A stretch of DNA of 64,000 bases, from contig JAUVXJ010000002.1 of assembly GCA_030603665.1 (NCBI GenBank), positions 388,909 through 452,908 on the forward strand. Reading direction: 5' to 3'. A program made the position numbers and the translations under genes. The stretch's first letter is position 1, and every line of letters begins with the position of its first letter. Below the pieces are notes generated by a model that was not told the DNA's origin, searched no databases, and was given only the letters and a program-made list of their open reading frames with translations. Below are positions 43,801 through 52,339 of this stretch, in pieces. The stretch is from Chloroflexota bacterium. Lineage in GTDB: Bacteria; Chloroflexota; Anaerolineae; UBA7937; B3-Chlor.

Positions 43801-44021
43801 TCATCCTCAGAGCGACCATCGCCATCACTGTGCCTCACACGATCTACGTTGAAGCCGTGGACGCCGCAGGCAACCGCACCAAGAGCGAAGAGGTACTGAT
43901 CTACATCGTTCACGAGCAAGAGGAAGAAGAAGAGGAGACGGCGGAGGTCATCCCGGACAGGCATCTGGAACGCAGGTGGGGCTTCGTGCGTCGGGAAGGT
44001 GAACTAGCGGTGCTGGCATGA
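40851..44021 (+). CDS. Class A penicillin-binding protein (PBP1A type) with long C-terminal extension
   Basis: 1056 aa. Cytoplasmic basic head, TM about 29-58, GT51 glycosyltransferase (ATIAIEDQDFYTNPG, GGSSITTLLVKN, RKIKEAILAVEITRRYSKDQ), then the transpeptidase: SSFK with Ser398, SIN box (RSINVAA), KTG box at Lys604. After about residue 720 come extracellular add-ons: a Cys-containing linker, an Ig-like segment (VQVMGNARGPDVQLYRLQY), a second (ITYPITEQLYVMETDEW) and an acidic tail (EEEEEET). It polymerises and cross-links peptidoglycan. The GT51 motif has Asn where His is usual (YTNPGV). Its last 4 bases overlap surE. Confidence 0.93.
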   Translation: MTSNLRLVIARRRQRRHATGQNNHLPKISMSAVGVVILSFVLAAGAGLGSVAGAYAYFAQQVPPAEMIEVQTSQSFKTTKIFDRTGTKLLYEVFDPRWGSRTVVPIDQIPDHLKYATIAIEDQDFYTNPGVNIRGLIRAAYVDITGQGFQGGSSITTLLVKNVIIPLEERAERSFTRKIKEAILAVEITRRYSKDQILEWYLNTVFYGNLAYGVEAAAQNYFGKHVQDLSLAECAMLAVLPNAPATHSPLTNPVEAKIRQHLVLDAMFRQGYITQGEIVAAKVEELHYAPVRYDIEAPHFVMYVRQLLEERYGSDLLYQGGLKVYTTLDLDLQHEAEDIARRHLAELQADERNASNASVVTLKPATGEILVMVGSLDYFDRDIDGQVNVALAERQPGSSFKMFTYTEALRQGNTPATMVMDVRTTFPDPDYSNPYTPENYNRKFNGPLRLRQGLARSINVAAVKVLSWVGVRSVIELSHRMGINTLTRDYYGLSLTLGGGEVRLLDMTYAFSVLANGGYMAGQPVPEDSLRPGYRELDPVAILRVADTNGNVLEEYRSPELREVINPQVSYVITHMLSDNVARTPAFGSRSMLWLGNDRPVAAKTGTTTDYRDSWTIGFTPQLCTGVWVGNSDNEPMEHVPGSVGAAPIWHDTMLVALEGEPVMPFVEPPGLEWAIVDATSGLLPNPHTPSTIREVFLPGTVPTEEDNIHQMVRICRASGKLATVYCPLDEVMDQVFDIYPTEAADWVRQNNVPQPPSEYCDLHGPSPITGDVAITSPRPYGYIQGIVQVMGNARGPDVQLYRLQYGPGLNPSSWTQIGGDHGNTVDNGLLETWDVRDLDGLYTLQLSVVDWNSFYRQSTIQVTVDNVAPTIEITYPITEQLYVMETDEWVSFQAQATDNFSMDRVEFFFDDEMLTYDTVSPYNQRWTIVMTTTLEQDAALRKLIAEEVPVEEWPPNVLPIEESPPDDLPTDEPSTPEDLAEDLILRATIAITVPHTIYVEAVDAAGNRTKSEEVLIYIVHEQEEEEEETAEVIPDRHLERRWGFVRREGELAVLA

Positions 44022-44782
44022 CGAGCATCCTGGTCAGCAACGACGATGGCATCAGTGGCCCCGGATTGCTTCCCCTCAAGCACGCTCTTGACCAGGTCGG
44101 AGAGGCTACGATCATCGCGCCTGATCGGCAATGGTCCCACTCTGGCCATTCCAAGACGATGCGCAAACCGCTGCGCATTCAGGAGATCTCTCTGGCCGAC
44201 GGCTCGCCGGCTTACTCCAGCAGCGGATCCCCCGCGGATTGCATAGCACTGGCCGTGCTCGGCTTTCTACCCGAGCTACCCGATCTCGTCGTTTCGGGCA
44301 TCAACCTGGGCGCCAACGTGGGTCAGGACATCACCTACTCAGGCACCCTGGCGGCAGCCTTCGAAGGCACCGTCTCAGGCATTCCCTCCATCGCTGCATC
44401 TCTGGACAGCTACGAAGCTGGAGACTTCACCTATGCCGCCCACTTCGTCGCCCGTCTGGCCAGAGAAGTCCTGGCCCGCGGGCTGCCCAAAGCGGTCCTT
44501 CTGAACGTGAATGTCCCCCATGTACCAGAGGGGGAAATCGCCGGAGTGGAGATCACCAAACTAGGCAGCAGGCTCTATCGGGACGAGCTGATAAGACGGA
44601 AGGACCCGCGCGGGCGGGACTACTACTGGATAGGCGGGGAGCGTCCCACAGGTGATCCTAGCATTGAGGGCACCGACATCTGGGCCCTGGCATCCAACCG
44701 CGTGTCCATCACCCCTTTACACCTGGATTTGACAGACCACGGCTTCATGGATGAATTAAAGGCCTGGGGAATAGAATCCTGA
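44018..44782 (+). CDS. surE: 5'/3'-nucleotidase SurE
   Basis: 254 aa. N-terminal metal motif ILVSNDDGI (Asn8, Asp9, Asp10), SSGSPADC, the VVSGINLGANVGQDITYSGT block, and AAFEGTVSGIPSIAAS. All are hallmarks of the SurE phosphatase, which dephosphorylates nucleoside monophosphates. The ATG overlaps the PBP stop (ATGA), so the two are translationally coupled, an unusual partner for surE. Confidence 0.95.
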   Translation: MTSILVSNDDGISGPGLLPLKHALDQVGEATIIAPDRQWSHSGHSKTMRKPLRIQEISLADGSPAYSSSGSPADCIALAVLGFLPELPDLVVSGINLGANVGQDITYSGTLAAAFEGTVSGIPSIAASLDSYEAGDFTYAAHFVARLAREVLARGLPKAVLLNVNVPHVPEGEIAGVEITKLGSRLYRDELIRRKDPRGRDYYWIGGERPTGDPSIEGTDIWALASNRVSITPLHLDLTDHGFMDELKAWGIES

Positions 44783-44805
44783 CGCAGAGGATGCGGATCA
44801 GCGAC

Positions 44806-44822
44806 CGGCGCTGATAGCGCCG
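44806..44822 (+). promoter_or_regulatory. Small hairpin between surE and the nitroreductase gene
   Basis: CGGCGCT / AGCGCCG 7-bp stem with a 3-nt loop. No T-run follows; it may shape the nitroreductase leader or terminate weakly. Confidence 0.3.
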
Positions 44823-44847
44823 TATCACGTAGATGGGGAGAAGAACT

Positions 44848-45372
44848 GTGGACTTCTGGCAGGCACTGGAAGCAAGGCGCAGTGTGCGGGCGTTCGACCG
44901 AGAGCGCGATGTGCCACCGGGGATGGTGACCCGGCTCCTCGAGGCCGCCATTCGTGCCCCATCGGCCGGCAACTGCCAGCCTTGGCAATTCTACATAGTT
45001 CGAAACCAGGAAACCAAGAGGGCACTGGCGCAAGCCGCGCTGAACCAGTCGTTTCTCAGCGAGGCCCCAGTACTGGTGGTGGCATGCGCAGACCCGGAGC
45101 GGTCGGCCAGCAGGTACGGCGACCGGGGGAGGCATCTCTACTACTTGCAGGACACTGCCGCGGCTACTGAGAATCTGCTGCTGGCAGCGGTTGCGTCGGG
45201 ACTGGGCGCCTGCTGGGTGGGCGCTTTCGACGAGGAGGCAGCCGCACGAGCTCTCGAGCTGGACTCGCGATTGCGCCCCGTGGCCATAATACCTATAGGC
45301 TACCCTGCCGAACGCTCCTCCTCTAGCACGGACCGCCTTCCCTTGGACGCAGTGACCAAGACCATCGCCTAA
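44848..45372 (+). CDS. Nitroreductase family FMN oxidoreductase
   Basis: 174 aa. N-terminal RRSVRAF (FMN phosphate contact), EAAIRAPSAGNCQPWQFYIV, and the later GLGACWVGAF segment are diagnostic. It probably reduces quinones or nitro compounds with NAD(P)H, but many relatives have specialised roles. The GTG at 44848 has GGGGAG eight bases before it; the ATG at 44833 lacks a site. Short even for the family, of the compact type. Confidence 0.9.
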   Translation: MDFWQALEARRSVRAFDRERDVPPGMVTRLLEAAIRAPSAGNCQPWQFYIVRNQETKRALAQAALNQSFLSEAPVLVVACADPERSASRYGDRGRHLYYLQDTAAATENLLLAAVASGLGACWVGAFDEEAAARALELDSRLRPVAIIPIGYPAERSSSSTDRLPLDAVTKTIA

Positions 45373-45455
45373 TTGCCAGCCCCCGATCCGAGTGCTCCAC
45401 GTGATGAGATAGCGTAGCGGGCTTCCTGTCTCCACCCACGCCTCCCCAAATGACC

Positions 45456-45484
45456 TTGCCTCACCGGCAGACTGCGGGTATAAT
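45456..45484 (+). promoter_or_regulatory. Promoter of ilvE
   Basis: TTGCCT (45456-45461), 17-bp spacer, perfect TATAAT (45479-45484). Leader of about 55 nt with AGGAGG before the ATG. Confidence 0.7.
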
Positions 45485-45544
45485 GGTCTTCGCTCTGGTG
45501 GAAGTGCCCTCCCTGAGGGCGAAGTAGTAAGGAGGAAGGCTGCA

Positions 45545-46480
45545 ATGGCGACCAAGTATGCTTTCTTTGAGGGCAGCATCGTGCCCATAGAGGAGGCAAA
45601 GGTCAGCATCATGACCCACGCTTTCAACTACGGAACGGGCTGCTTCGAGGGTATCAGGGCTTACTGGAACGAGACCAAGGAGCAGCTCTATGTGCTTAAG
45701 CTGAGAGAACACTATGAACGTCTGGTACACTCCTGCAAGATCATCCTGATCACCCTCCCGTACAGCGTGGACGAGATGTGCAGCATGACCCTCGAACTGC
45801 TCAGCAAAGAGGGGTTCCGCGAAGACACGTATGTCCGCCCCCTGGCCTACAAGGCCGAGTCCGGCCTTGGTGTCAGGCTGCACGACCTGAGAGATGGGTT
45901 CGCCATCTTCGCCACACCCTTCGGCAAGTACATCGACAAAGAGGAGGGCGCCAACGTCGGGGTGTCATCCTGGCGCCGAATCAACGACAACTCCGTTCCA
46001 GCGAGGGCGAAGATCACGGGAGCTTACATCAACTCGGCACTGATCAAGACCGACGCCATAATGAACGGCTTCGACGAGGCCATTGTGCTGACTCAGGAGG
46101 GTCACGTCTCCGAGGGAAGTGCAGAGAACCTGTTCATAGTGAGAGAGGGTAAGCTGGTCACATCCCCCGTCACAGAGGACATCCTGGAAGGCATCACCAG
46201 GGCCACGCTCATCGCGCTGGCTGCAACCGAACTCGGCATCGAGACCGTCGAGCGTCCCATTGACCGCACCGAACTCTATGTGGCGGACGAAGCCTTCTTC
46301 TGCGGCACAGGTGTACAGATTGCAGCCATCGCCGAGATCGACCATCGCCCGGTTGGAACTGGCAAGATTGGCCCTATCGTGACACAGCTACGGGACCTGT
46401 ACTTCAGCATCGCCCGTGGAGAGAGGGAAGACTACAGCCGCTGGGTCACCCCAGTGTACACTGCCGTGCCCGCTGGGTGA
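45545..46480 (+). CDS. ilvE: Branched-chain amino acid aminotransferase
   Basis: 311 aa. Fold type IV PLP enzyme with HAFNYGTGCFEGIRAYW, the PLP lysine at K156 (ARAKITGAYINSAL), EAIVLTQEGHVSEGSAENLF, and DEAFFCGTGVQIAAI. It transfers amino groups between Leu/Ile/Val and 2-oxoglutarate. AGGAGG before the ATG. The last 15 codons (to PVYTAVPAG) reappear as a remnant at 49423-49467, showing that the tandem duplication of the next gene began inside ilvE. Confidence 0.95.
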   Translation: MATKYAFFEGSIVPIEEAKVSIMTHAFNYGTGCFEGIRAYWNETKEQLYVLKLREHYERLVHSCKIILITLPYSVDEMCSMTLELLSKEGFREDTYVRPLAYKAESGLGVRLHDLRDGFAIFATPFGKYIDKEEGANVGVSSWRRINDNSVPARAKITGAYINSALIKTDAIMNGFDEAIVLTQEGHVSEGSAENLFIVREGKLVTSPVTEDILEGITRATLIALAATELGIETVERPIDRTELYVADEAFFCGTGVQIAAIAEIDHRPVGTGKIGPIVTQLRDLYFSIARGEREDYSRWVTPVYTAVPAG

Positions 46481-46537
46481 ACGCGCCGTAGCGTCTGAAG
46501 GTGCCCAATAGTTGGCTGCCGGCCTAGCCTGTCGGAT

Positions 46538-49339
46538 CTAAGGAGCCCGGACCTCCAGGGCTGCGGGCAGTAGTATCTGATCCCCCAGTGGTACGCCTTC
46601 TGGATCCGTGGCAGCCAGTCTTCTGAGAGTATCCGGCTCATACAGTCCTATCGCCAGCCGGTACTCGCCGGGCGGCACATCGCTGTTGAGCGGGATGAGG
46701 TGCTCGTCCTCCACGACTTCGCCAACCACCCAGGCCCAGGTGGGATTAATCCCGTTCCCAGGTATACCGTCTCCCTGGGCCCACATCTCGCCTCGATCAT
46801 CCACGAGGTGCACGAAGACCACGTGTTCCTCAGACATCTCCTCGGTGGCCTCCCAGTACAGAAACAAGCGGAAATAGTTGCTCGGCCGCGAACTGCTGTT
46901 TCCAAGTTTGTAGCCCAGCAGATTGATCCGCTCACCAAAGCTCAAAGGCCCCAGCTTGGCAACTCCCTCCAGGCTCACAGGCTGCGCCCGTCGAACGCGG
47001 ATCATGGCCAGATCTATACTATCGGAGACCAGATTCTCGTTGCCGTCCAGGATGGGCAACCTCTCCCCCGTGTCCGCACGATACAATCCAGCGCGGAGCA
47101 TGTAGGCGCCAGGAGGCGTCTCACCTGAGACGCTCAGCACGTGCGGATTCGAGACGTAGAACCCGGGAGTCCAACTGGAGGTGGGAATGCCAGCCGGACT
47201 GAGCTCTTCGGACAGACTCCATGAGATGTAGTTGGGGCGAAGATCATCTAGGTGCAAGAAAACACTGTAGTCTTCCTGCAACCGTTCCTGGGCCTCCCAG
47301 TAGAGCGTTACCCGCAAGTCCTCGGCGGCCGTCACGTGCTCGCTGCTCAAGTCATAGCCGAGAAAGAGAACCTGGTTGTTGACGTTGATCCGTTTCGAGT
47401 GTTGTACACCCAGAACCTGGCCTGGAGGGGAACTCTTGCGGAACCACGTGGTACGGGGGTCAATGATCCACACCTTTGTCAGCAGAAGTGCCGCCAGGGT
47501 GAGCCCCAGGATCCCAGCGTCGGCCCCCGAGAGGCGGCTTCCGGGAGGCACCGTCGCCGGGGGGGCGACGTCCCGCCTCTTCTTGAGGCTCAGCCAAACA
47601 GTGGCGCCCACCATGAGCGTTACCGTCCCCAGGGAGATCAGATTGGCCACTGTCCTGACGGGTGTGTCCCCGAAGCTCACTAGGATGTCATGTTGGCCCG
47701 CTGGCAACTCGAAGGTGATCAACCCCTCGGGGTATGACGGGCTGATGAGGACGGGCTCGCCATCTACGAACGCCTGCCAACCAGGATAGTAGAAGGTACT
47801 GAACCGCACGGTCAGCGGCTCGGAAGTGGCGACACGATACTCGTCAGACACGACCGTGTGGCGAATCAAATCCGCATGGGCGGAATCCGGAAGGGCATCG
47901 ATGTCCAATTTCGAGATGGCACCGTTAGACAGGTATTGCTCCACGAGCGGCGAACCCTTCGGCTCCTCAATAACACCCGTGGGCAGGCACTCACTCGCAC
48001 TGGTGGTGCCGATGATCCCGGTTCTCACCTCGTGAGCCACGACGTCTCTCGGGGACAGGACGTCGCGAACGGTGGGAGGCCACTGAACATAGAGGTGCAC
48101 AAAGGAAGCTGTGACAGTGAGCGCCAGCGACACCGCGACGACTGCCACCCCCAAGCGACGCCAGGGCAGCCTCGACCACAGAGCCACACTTGCACCCGCC
48201 AGAACACCTGCGCCGAGGATGGCCGTGCTCAGAAATCGCCAGGGAAACTCGGTGAAGGTCAGCAGAGGCACGTACTCCCACAGTGGAGTAGACGGCGGCA
48301 AGGTCATGAAGGTGGACACCAGTAGCATGAGGACAAAGAAGGCAGCAACCATCCTCTGATATCGTGTAAGAGGCCCGAGCACGATGCCGACCAACCCCAG
48401 GCATCCTAGGATCACCTGGGCGAATCCCAGGTTCAGAAGCCAGACCGGATTGAGCGAAGAGCTGTCCAGTACCTCCGACTGAGATAGGATCTCCTCCAGG
48501 GTCAGGAAGTGCCTGCTGAAGTCGAAGTAGTCCTGCGTCAGCCTATCCAACTTGACCAGAGGCTTCTCTGCGAGAGCTGGAATCAAGAAGAAGGAGATTA
48601 GGCTCAACGACATGACCAACGCAAGGGCACAGTGTTTGATCCTGTGCCACCTGCGAGCCGAGGCAGCGGCCCACACCACGAAGAGCATCACAAAGGGGAA
48701 GAATAGCATGCCGCTTATGTTGTGACTGAGAATCACCGCCCCACACAGGATAGGGCTCGTAGTCAAGTAGACAGGGTGGTCTGTGGTCACCAGACGGTGG
48801 AAGGACCACAGGGCTACGGGCATGATGCACATCGCCAGGATCTGCGCGTATCCTCCGCGGACGAATACCTCGCGCAACATGAACGGTGCGTACACATACG
48901 CCGCAGCTGCCAGGATCCCGGCCCTGGGGTTCAGTATGTCCTTCGTGAGGGCATACATCCCCCACCCCCCAAGAAACAGGCTCCCTATCACCACCAACTT
49001 GAAGGCGCTCTCGAACCCCAAGCCAAGCAGGTGCACAACCTCGGTCAAGTGATACAGCATGGGGGCAAAGTAGTTGAAGATGGGATAACCGTAGCCGAAG
49101 GCCATGTCGGGCGCCCACCGTGGGTAGAACACCCCATCCTGCCAGCACTCGTGAATCTCCACCACCCTCAGCAGGTGGAGGTATCCGTCTGCCGTCCGGG
49201 GAATACCTGGTTGCAGGAGAACGATAGCCACGAAGCTGGGCAGCAACAGCACCACGAGCAAGCCAGGATCGAACCTGGAGCCAAACCAGTTCAGGAGCCT
49301 GCGTCCGGATTCCGCCGTCAACTTGGACCGTTCAACCAT
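46538..49339 (-). CDS. PTPS-related multi-pass membrane protein with two beta-sandwich modules, copy 1
   Basis: 933 aa. The N-terminal half carries about eleven TM helices and the PTPS-related signature near residue 50-95 (TADGYLHLLRVVEIHECW, YPRWAPDMAFGYGYPIFNYF). Despite the family name it is unrelated to pterin enzymes; relatives behave like GT-C glycosyltransferases. A soluble region (about 430-560) follows. After another TM pair come two copies of the tail module (LFLGYDLSSEHV with VTLYWEAQERLQEDYSVFLH, and NLLGYKLGNSSS with FRLFLYWEATEEM, to the end). Copy 2 at 49535 has the same length. Residues 1-174 are identical between the copies at protein level; the rest has diverged. Function inferred: envelope sugar transfer. 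Confidence 0.85.
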   Translation of the reverse strand: MVERSKLTAESGRRLLNWFGSRFDPGLLVVLLLPSFVAIVLLQPGIPRTADGYLHLLRVVEIHECWQDGVFYPRWAPDMAFGYGYPIFNYFAPMLYHLTEVVHLLGLGFESAFKLVVIGSLFLGGWGMYALTKDILNPRAGILAAAAYVYAPFMLREVFVRGGYAQILAMCIMPVALWSFHRLVTTDHPVYLTTSPILCGAVILSHNISGMLFFPFVMLFVVWAAASARRWHRIKHCALALVMSLSLISFFLIPALAEKPLVKLDRLTQDYFDFSRHFLTLEEILSQSEVLDSSSLNPVWLLNLGFAQVILGCLGLVGIVLGPLTRYQRMVAAFFVLMLLVSTFMTLPPSTPLWEYVPLLTFTEFPWRFLSTAILGAGVLAGASVALWSRLPWRRLGVAVVAVSLALTVTASFVHLYVQWPPTVRDVLSPRDVVAHEVRTGIIGTTSASECLPTGVIEEPKGSPLVEQYLSNGAISKLDIDALPDSAHADLIRHTVVSDEYRVATSEPLTVRFSTFYYPGWQAFVDGEPVLISPSYPEGLITFELPAGQHDILVSFGDTPVRTVANLISLGTVTLMVGATVWLSLKKRRDVAPPATVPPGSRLSGADAGILGLTLAALLLTKVWIIDPRTTWFRKSSPPGQVLGVQHSKRINVNNQVLFLGYDLSSEHVTAAEDLRVTLYWEAQERLQEDYSVFLHLDDLRPNYISWSLSEELSPAGIPTSSWTPGFYVSNPHVLSVSGETPPGAYMLRAGLYRADTGERLPILDGNENLVSDSIDLAMIRVRRAQPVSLEGVAKLGPLSFGERINLLGYKLGNSSSRPSNYFRLFLYWEATEEMSEEHVVFVHLVDDRGEMWAQGDGIPGNGINPTWAWVVGEVVEDEHLIPLNSDVPPGEYRLAIGLYEPDTLRRLAATDPEGVPLGDQILLPAALEVRAP
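48826..49339 (-). repeat. Near-identical 514-bp segment, copy 1
   Basis: The first 171 codons of the PTPS-related gene; I count eight base differences from 51823-52336. Identity drops sharply at the inner edge. Confidence 0.85.
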
Positions 49340-49422
49340 CGCTCTTCTGGGCCAACACAGCCTGGTGTCGCGCCTGCACCCGTGTCCGCCAGTACAAACG
49401 GATAGCCCACTGGGCGAACGGA

Positions 49423-49467
49423 GACTACAGCCACTGGGTCACCCCAGTGTACGCTGCCGTGCCCGCC
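49423..49467 (+). pseudogene. Relic of the ilvE 3' end
   Basis: DYSHWVTPVYAAVPA on the plus strand matches the last codons of ilvE (DYSRWVTPVYTAVPAG). It lies between the two 933-codon genes, at the junction expected if one duplication endpoint was inside ilvE. Confidence 0.8.
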
Positions 49468-49534
49468 ATGCAATCGCGCGCTAGCCTTCTCTGAGGCTAC
49501 TCACCAAGGTAGTTGCCGGAGCAGCCTGAAGGAT

Positions 49535-52336
49535 CTAGGGAGCCAAAACTTCCAGCGCTATGGGAAGTAGTGCTTGATCCCCCACTGGACCCCCTTCTGG
49601 ATCTGTGGCCCCCAGTCTTCTAAGAGTGTCCGGCTCATACAGTCCTATCGCCAGCCGGTACTCGCCGGGGGGCACATCGCTGTCCAGGGGGATGAGATGC
49701 TCGTCCTCCACAATCTCTGACGGCATCCAAGCCCAGGTAGGATAGATGCCGTTTGCAGGAACACCATCTCTCTGGGCCAACACTCGCCCTTGCTCATCCA
49801 AGAGATGGACGAAGACGTTGTAGTCTCCGGTCAGGTCCGTGCCGGCCTTCCAGTAGAGGAGCAGCCGGAAGTAGTTACCCGGCCTCACACTGTCATTGGC
49901 AAGCCTGTATCCCACCAATTGTATCTGTTCGTCAAAGGTGAATGGACCCACCTCGACCACCGCCGAGAGATCCGCAGGCTCCGTTCCGAGGATCCGGACC
50001 CTGCCCAGCTCTATGCTGTCCGAGAGTTCATCGCCGTGCTCGTCAAGGACGTGCAGCCTCTTCCCAGTATCGGGCAGATACAGGCCGGCTCTGAGCACGT
50101 AGACCCCAGGCGGCGTCTCCCTCGAGACGGCCAGCAGATGCGGATCGGAGACGTAGAAACCAGGCGTCCAGGAGGATGTGGGGATATCCGCCGGGCTCAG
50201 TTTCTCCGAAAGCGCCCACGAGATGAAGTTGGGGCGCAGATCGTCAAGGTGCAGGAAAACACTATAGTCCTCTTGCAGCCTATCCTGAGCCTGCCAGTAC
50301 ACCGTGGCGCGCAACTCAGCGCCGGCCTGCACGGTCTCACTGTTCAAGTCATACCCTAGGAAAATGATTTCGTCTTCCAGGTTGATCCGCTCGGGATGCT
50401 GGACACCCAGCACCTGGTCTGGAGGCGACCTCAGACGGAACCATGTCGTCTGGCCGTCGATGAACCCTTCCTTGACCACCAGCAGCGCTACAAGACATGA
50501 TCCCAGAACAGCCGCATCAACAGCCGAGAGGCGACTTCCGCTCATAGGTCCATCTGACTCCAGATCACGCCTGCGGCTTCTCAGGACCTGAACCACGGGG
50601 ACGGCGATCAGGACGAGAGCCGTCGCCCAGGAGATGAGACTTGCCAGCGTCCTTACAGGTGTGTCTTCAAAACGAACCGTCACGTGATGCTCGCCAGCGG
50701 GCACCGCGAAGGTGATCAGACCCTCGGGATACGACACCTCGATCGGCACAGCTTGCGAGTCTACAAACGCCTGCCAGCCGGGAAAGTGGAAGGTATTGAA
50801 CCGCACGGTGAAAGGCTCAGGCGTCGAGATGCGGTAATCGTCGGACACGACAGTATGCCCGATTAGCTCAGCACTGGCGAAGTCGGGGAGCATCGCCGCG
50901 TCCAGCTTCGAAATGGGACTAGAGGAGAGGTATTGGGGAACAAGCGGCGAGCCCGTGGGATCCTCGACGACGGTGACCGGTAAACACTCACTGTCGCTCG
51001 TCGTGCCCACGATTCCGGTCCTCAACTCGTGGGCCACTACGTCCTTGGGAGATAGCTGCTCGCGAGGAACAGGAGGCCACTGTGAATAGAGGTGAACGAA
51101 AGCGGCCGCTACCGTAGCCGTGAGAGACAGTCCCAGCAAAGCTAATCTCAGATTTCGCCAAGGCAGCTTGGACCACAGGAGCACACTTGCCCCCGCTAGC
51201 ACGGCCGCACCCAGGATGGCGATGACCAGGAACCGCCCCGGGAACTGCGCATAAGGCAGAAACGGCAAGTGCTCCCATAGTGGAGTCGACGGTGGCAGAC
51301 TCAGAAACACAGACACAAACAGCATCACAGGAAAGAAGGCAGCTTGCTTCTTCTGCTCCGGTGTCAACGGGCCAACGGCAATACCGACCAAGCCCAGAAG
51401 CCCAAGGATCACTTGAGCTGTCCCGAGGTTCGGTAGCCACACAGGATTGAACGAGGCGCTGTCTGGCACGACCGAGGGAGAGAGTATCTCCCCGAGGGTC
51501 AGGAAGTGCCTGCTGAAATCGAAGTAATCCTCCATCACCCTGTCCAGCTTGACCAGTGAGTTCTCGGCAAGCGAGGGCACCAGGAAGAATGACACCAGAG
51601 CCAGGGACGTGACCAGAGCGATAAGCATCCACTTAATCTTATCCCACCGTCGCAAGGTAACGATGATCCAGACTCCAAAGAGCGCCAGGAAGGGGAAGAA
51701 CAGCATACCGCCTACGTTGTGGCTGAAAACGATGGCTCCACACAAGACTGCGGTCGTGGGCAAATAGATGGGTTGGTCCCTGGTCAGCAGTCGACGGAAG
51801 GACCACAGGGCAGCAGGCATAATGCACATCGCCAGGATCTGCGCGTATCCTCCGCGGACGAATACCTCGCGCAACATGAACGGCGCGTACACATACGCCG
51901 CAGCTGCCAGGATCCCTGCCCTGGGGTTCAGTATGTCCTTCGTGAGGGCATACATCCCCCAGCCCCCAAGAAACAGGCTCCCTATCACCACCAACTTGAA
52001 GGCGCTCTCGAACCCCAAGCCAAGCAGGTGCACAACCTCGGTCAAGTGATACAGCATGGGGGCAAAGTAGTTGAAGATAGGATAGCCGTAGCCGAAGGCC
52101 ATGTCGGGCGCCCACCGTGGGTAGAACACCCCATCCTGCCAGCACTCGTGAATCTCCACCACCCTCAGCAGGTGGAGGTATCCATCTGCCGTGCGGGGAA
52201 TACCTGGTTGCAGGAGAACGATAGCCACGAAGCTGGGCAGCAGCAGCACCACGAGCAAGCCAGGATCGAACCTGGAGCCAAACCAGTTCAGGAGCCTGCG
52301 TCCGGATTCCGCCGTCAACTTGGACCGTTCAACCAT
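49535..52336 (-). CDS. PTPS-related multi-pass membrane protein with two beta-sandwich modules, copy 2
   Basis: 933 aa, exactly the length of copy 1 and offset from it by 2997 bp. Same layout: TM-rich PTPS-related half, a soluble region, a TM pair, then two tail modules (IFLGYDLNSETVQ with ATVYWQAQDRLQEDYSVFLH, and QLVGYRLANDSVR with FRLLLYWKAGTDL). The DNA is almost identical to copy 1 over the first 514 bp and again high over the last stretch (DVPPGEYRLAIGLYEPDTL), but much lower between, a mosaic that suggests gene conversion. It starts 3 bp after the stop of the spermidine-synthase-like gene and has no ribosome binding site of its own, so it is translationally coupled. Confidence 0.85.
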   Translation of the reverse strand: MVERSKLTAESGRRLLNWFGSRFDPGLLVVLLLPSFVAIVLLQPGIPRTADGYLHLLRVVEIHECWQDGVFYPRWAPDMAFGYGYPIFNYFAPMLYHLTEVVHLLGLGFESAFKLVVIGSLFLGGWGMYALTKDILNPRAGILAAAAYVYAPFMLREVFVRGGYAQILAMCIMPAALWSFRRLLTRDQPIYLPTTAVLCGAIVFSHNVGGMLFFPFLALFGVWIIVTLRRWDKIKWMLIALVTSLALVSFFLVPSLAENSLVKLDRVMEDYFDFSRHFLTLGEILSPSVVPDSASFNPVWLPNLGTAQVILGLLGLVGIAVGPLTPEQKKQAAFFPVMLFVSVFLSLPPSTPLWEHLPFLPYAQFPGRFLVIAILGAAVLAGASVLLWSKLPWRNLRLALLGLSLTATVAAAFVHLYSQWPPVPREQLSPKDVVAHELRTGIVGTTSDSECLPVTVVEDPTGSPLVPQYLSSSPISKLDAAMLPDFASAELIGHTVVSDDYRISTPEPFTVRFNTFHFPGWQAFVDSQAVPIEVSYPEGLITFAVPAGEHHVTVRFEDTPVRTLASLISWATALVLIAVPVVQVLRSRRRDLESDGPMSGSRLSAVDAAVLGSCLVALLVVKEGFIDGQTTWFRLRSPPDQVLGVQHPERINLEDEIIFLGYDLNSETVQAGAELRATVYWQAQDRLQEDYSVFLHLDDLRPNFISWALSEKLSPADIPTSSWTPGFYVSDPHLLAVSRETPPGVYVLRAGLYLPDTGKRLHVLDEHGDELSDSIELGRVRILGTEPADLSAVVEVGPFTFDEQIQLVGYRLANDSVRPGNYFRLLLYWKAGTDLTGDYNVFVHLLDEQGRVLAQRDGVPANGIYPTWAWMPSEIVEDEHLIPLDSDVPPGEYRLAIGLYEPDTLRRLGATDPEGGPVGDQALLPIALEVLAP
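51823..52336 (-). repeat. Near-identical 514-bp segment, copy 2
   Basis: Partner of 48826-49339; the first 171 codons of the second PTPS-related gene. Confidence 0.85.
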
Positions 52337-52339
52337 CGT

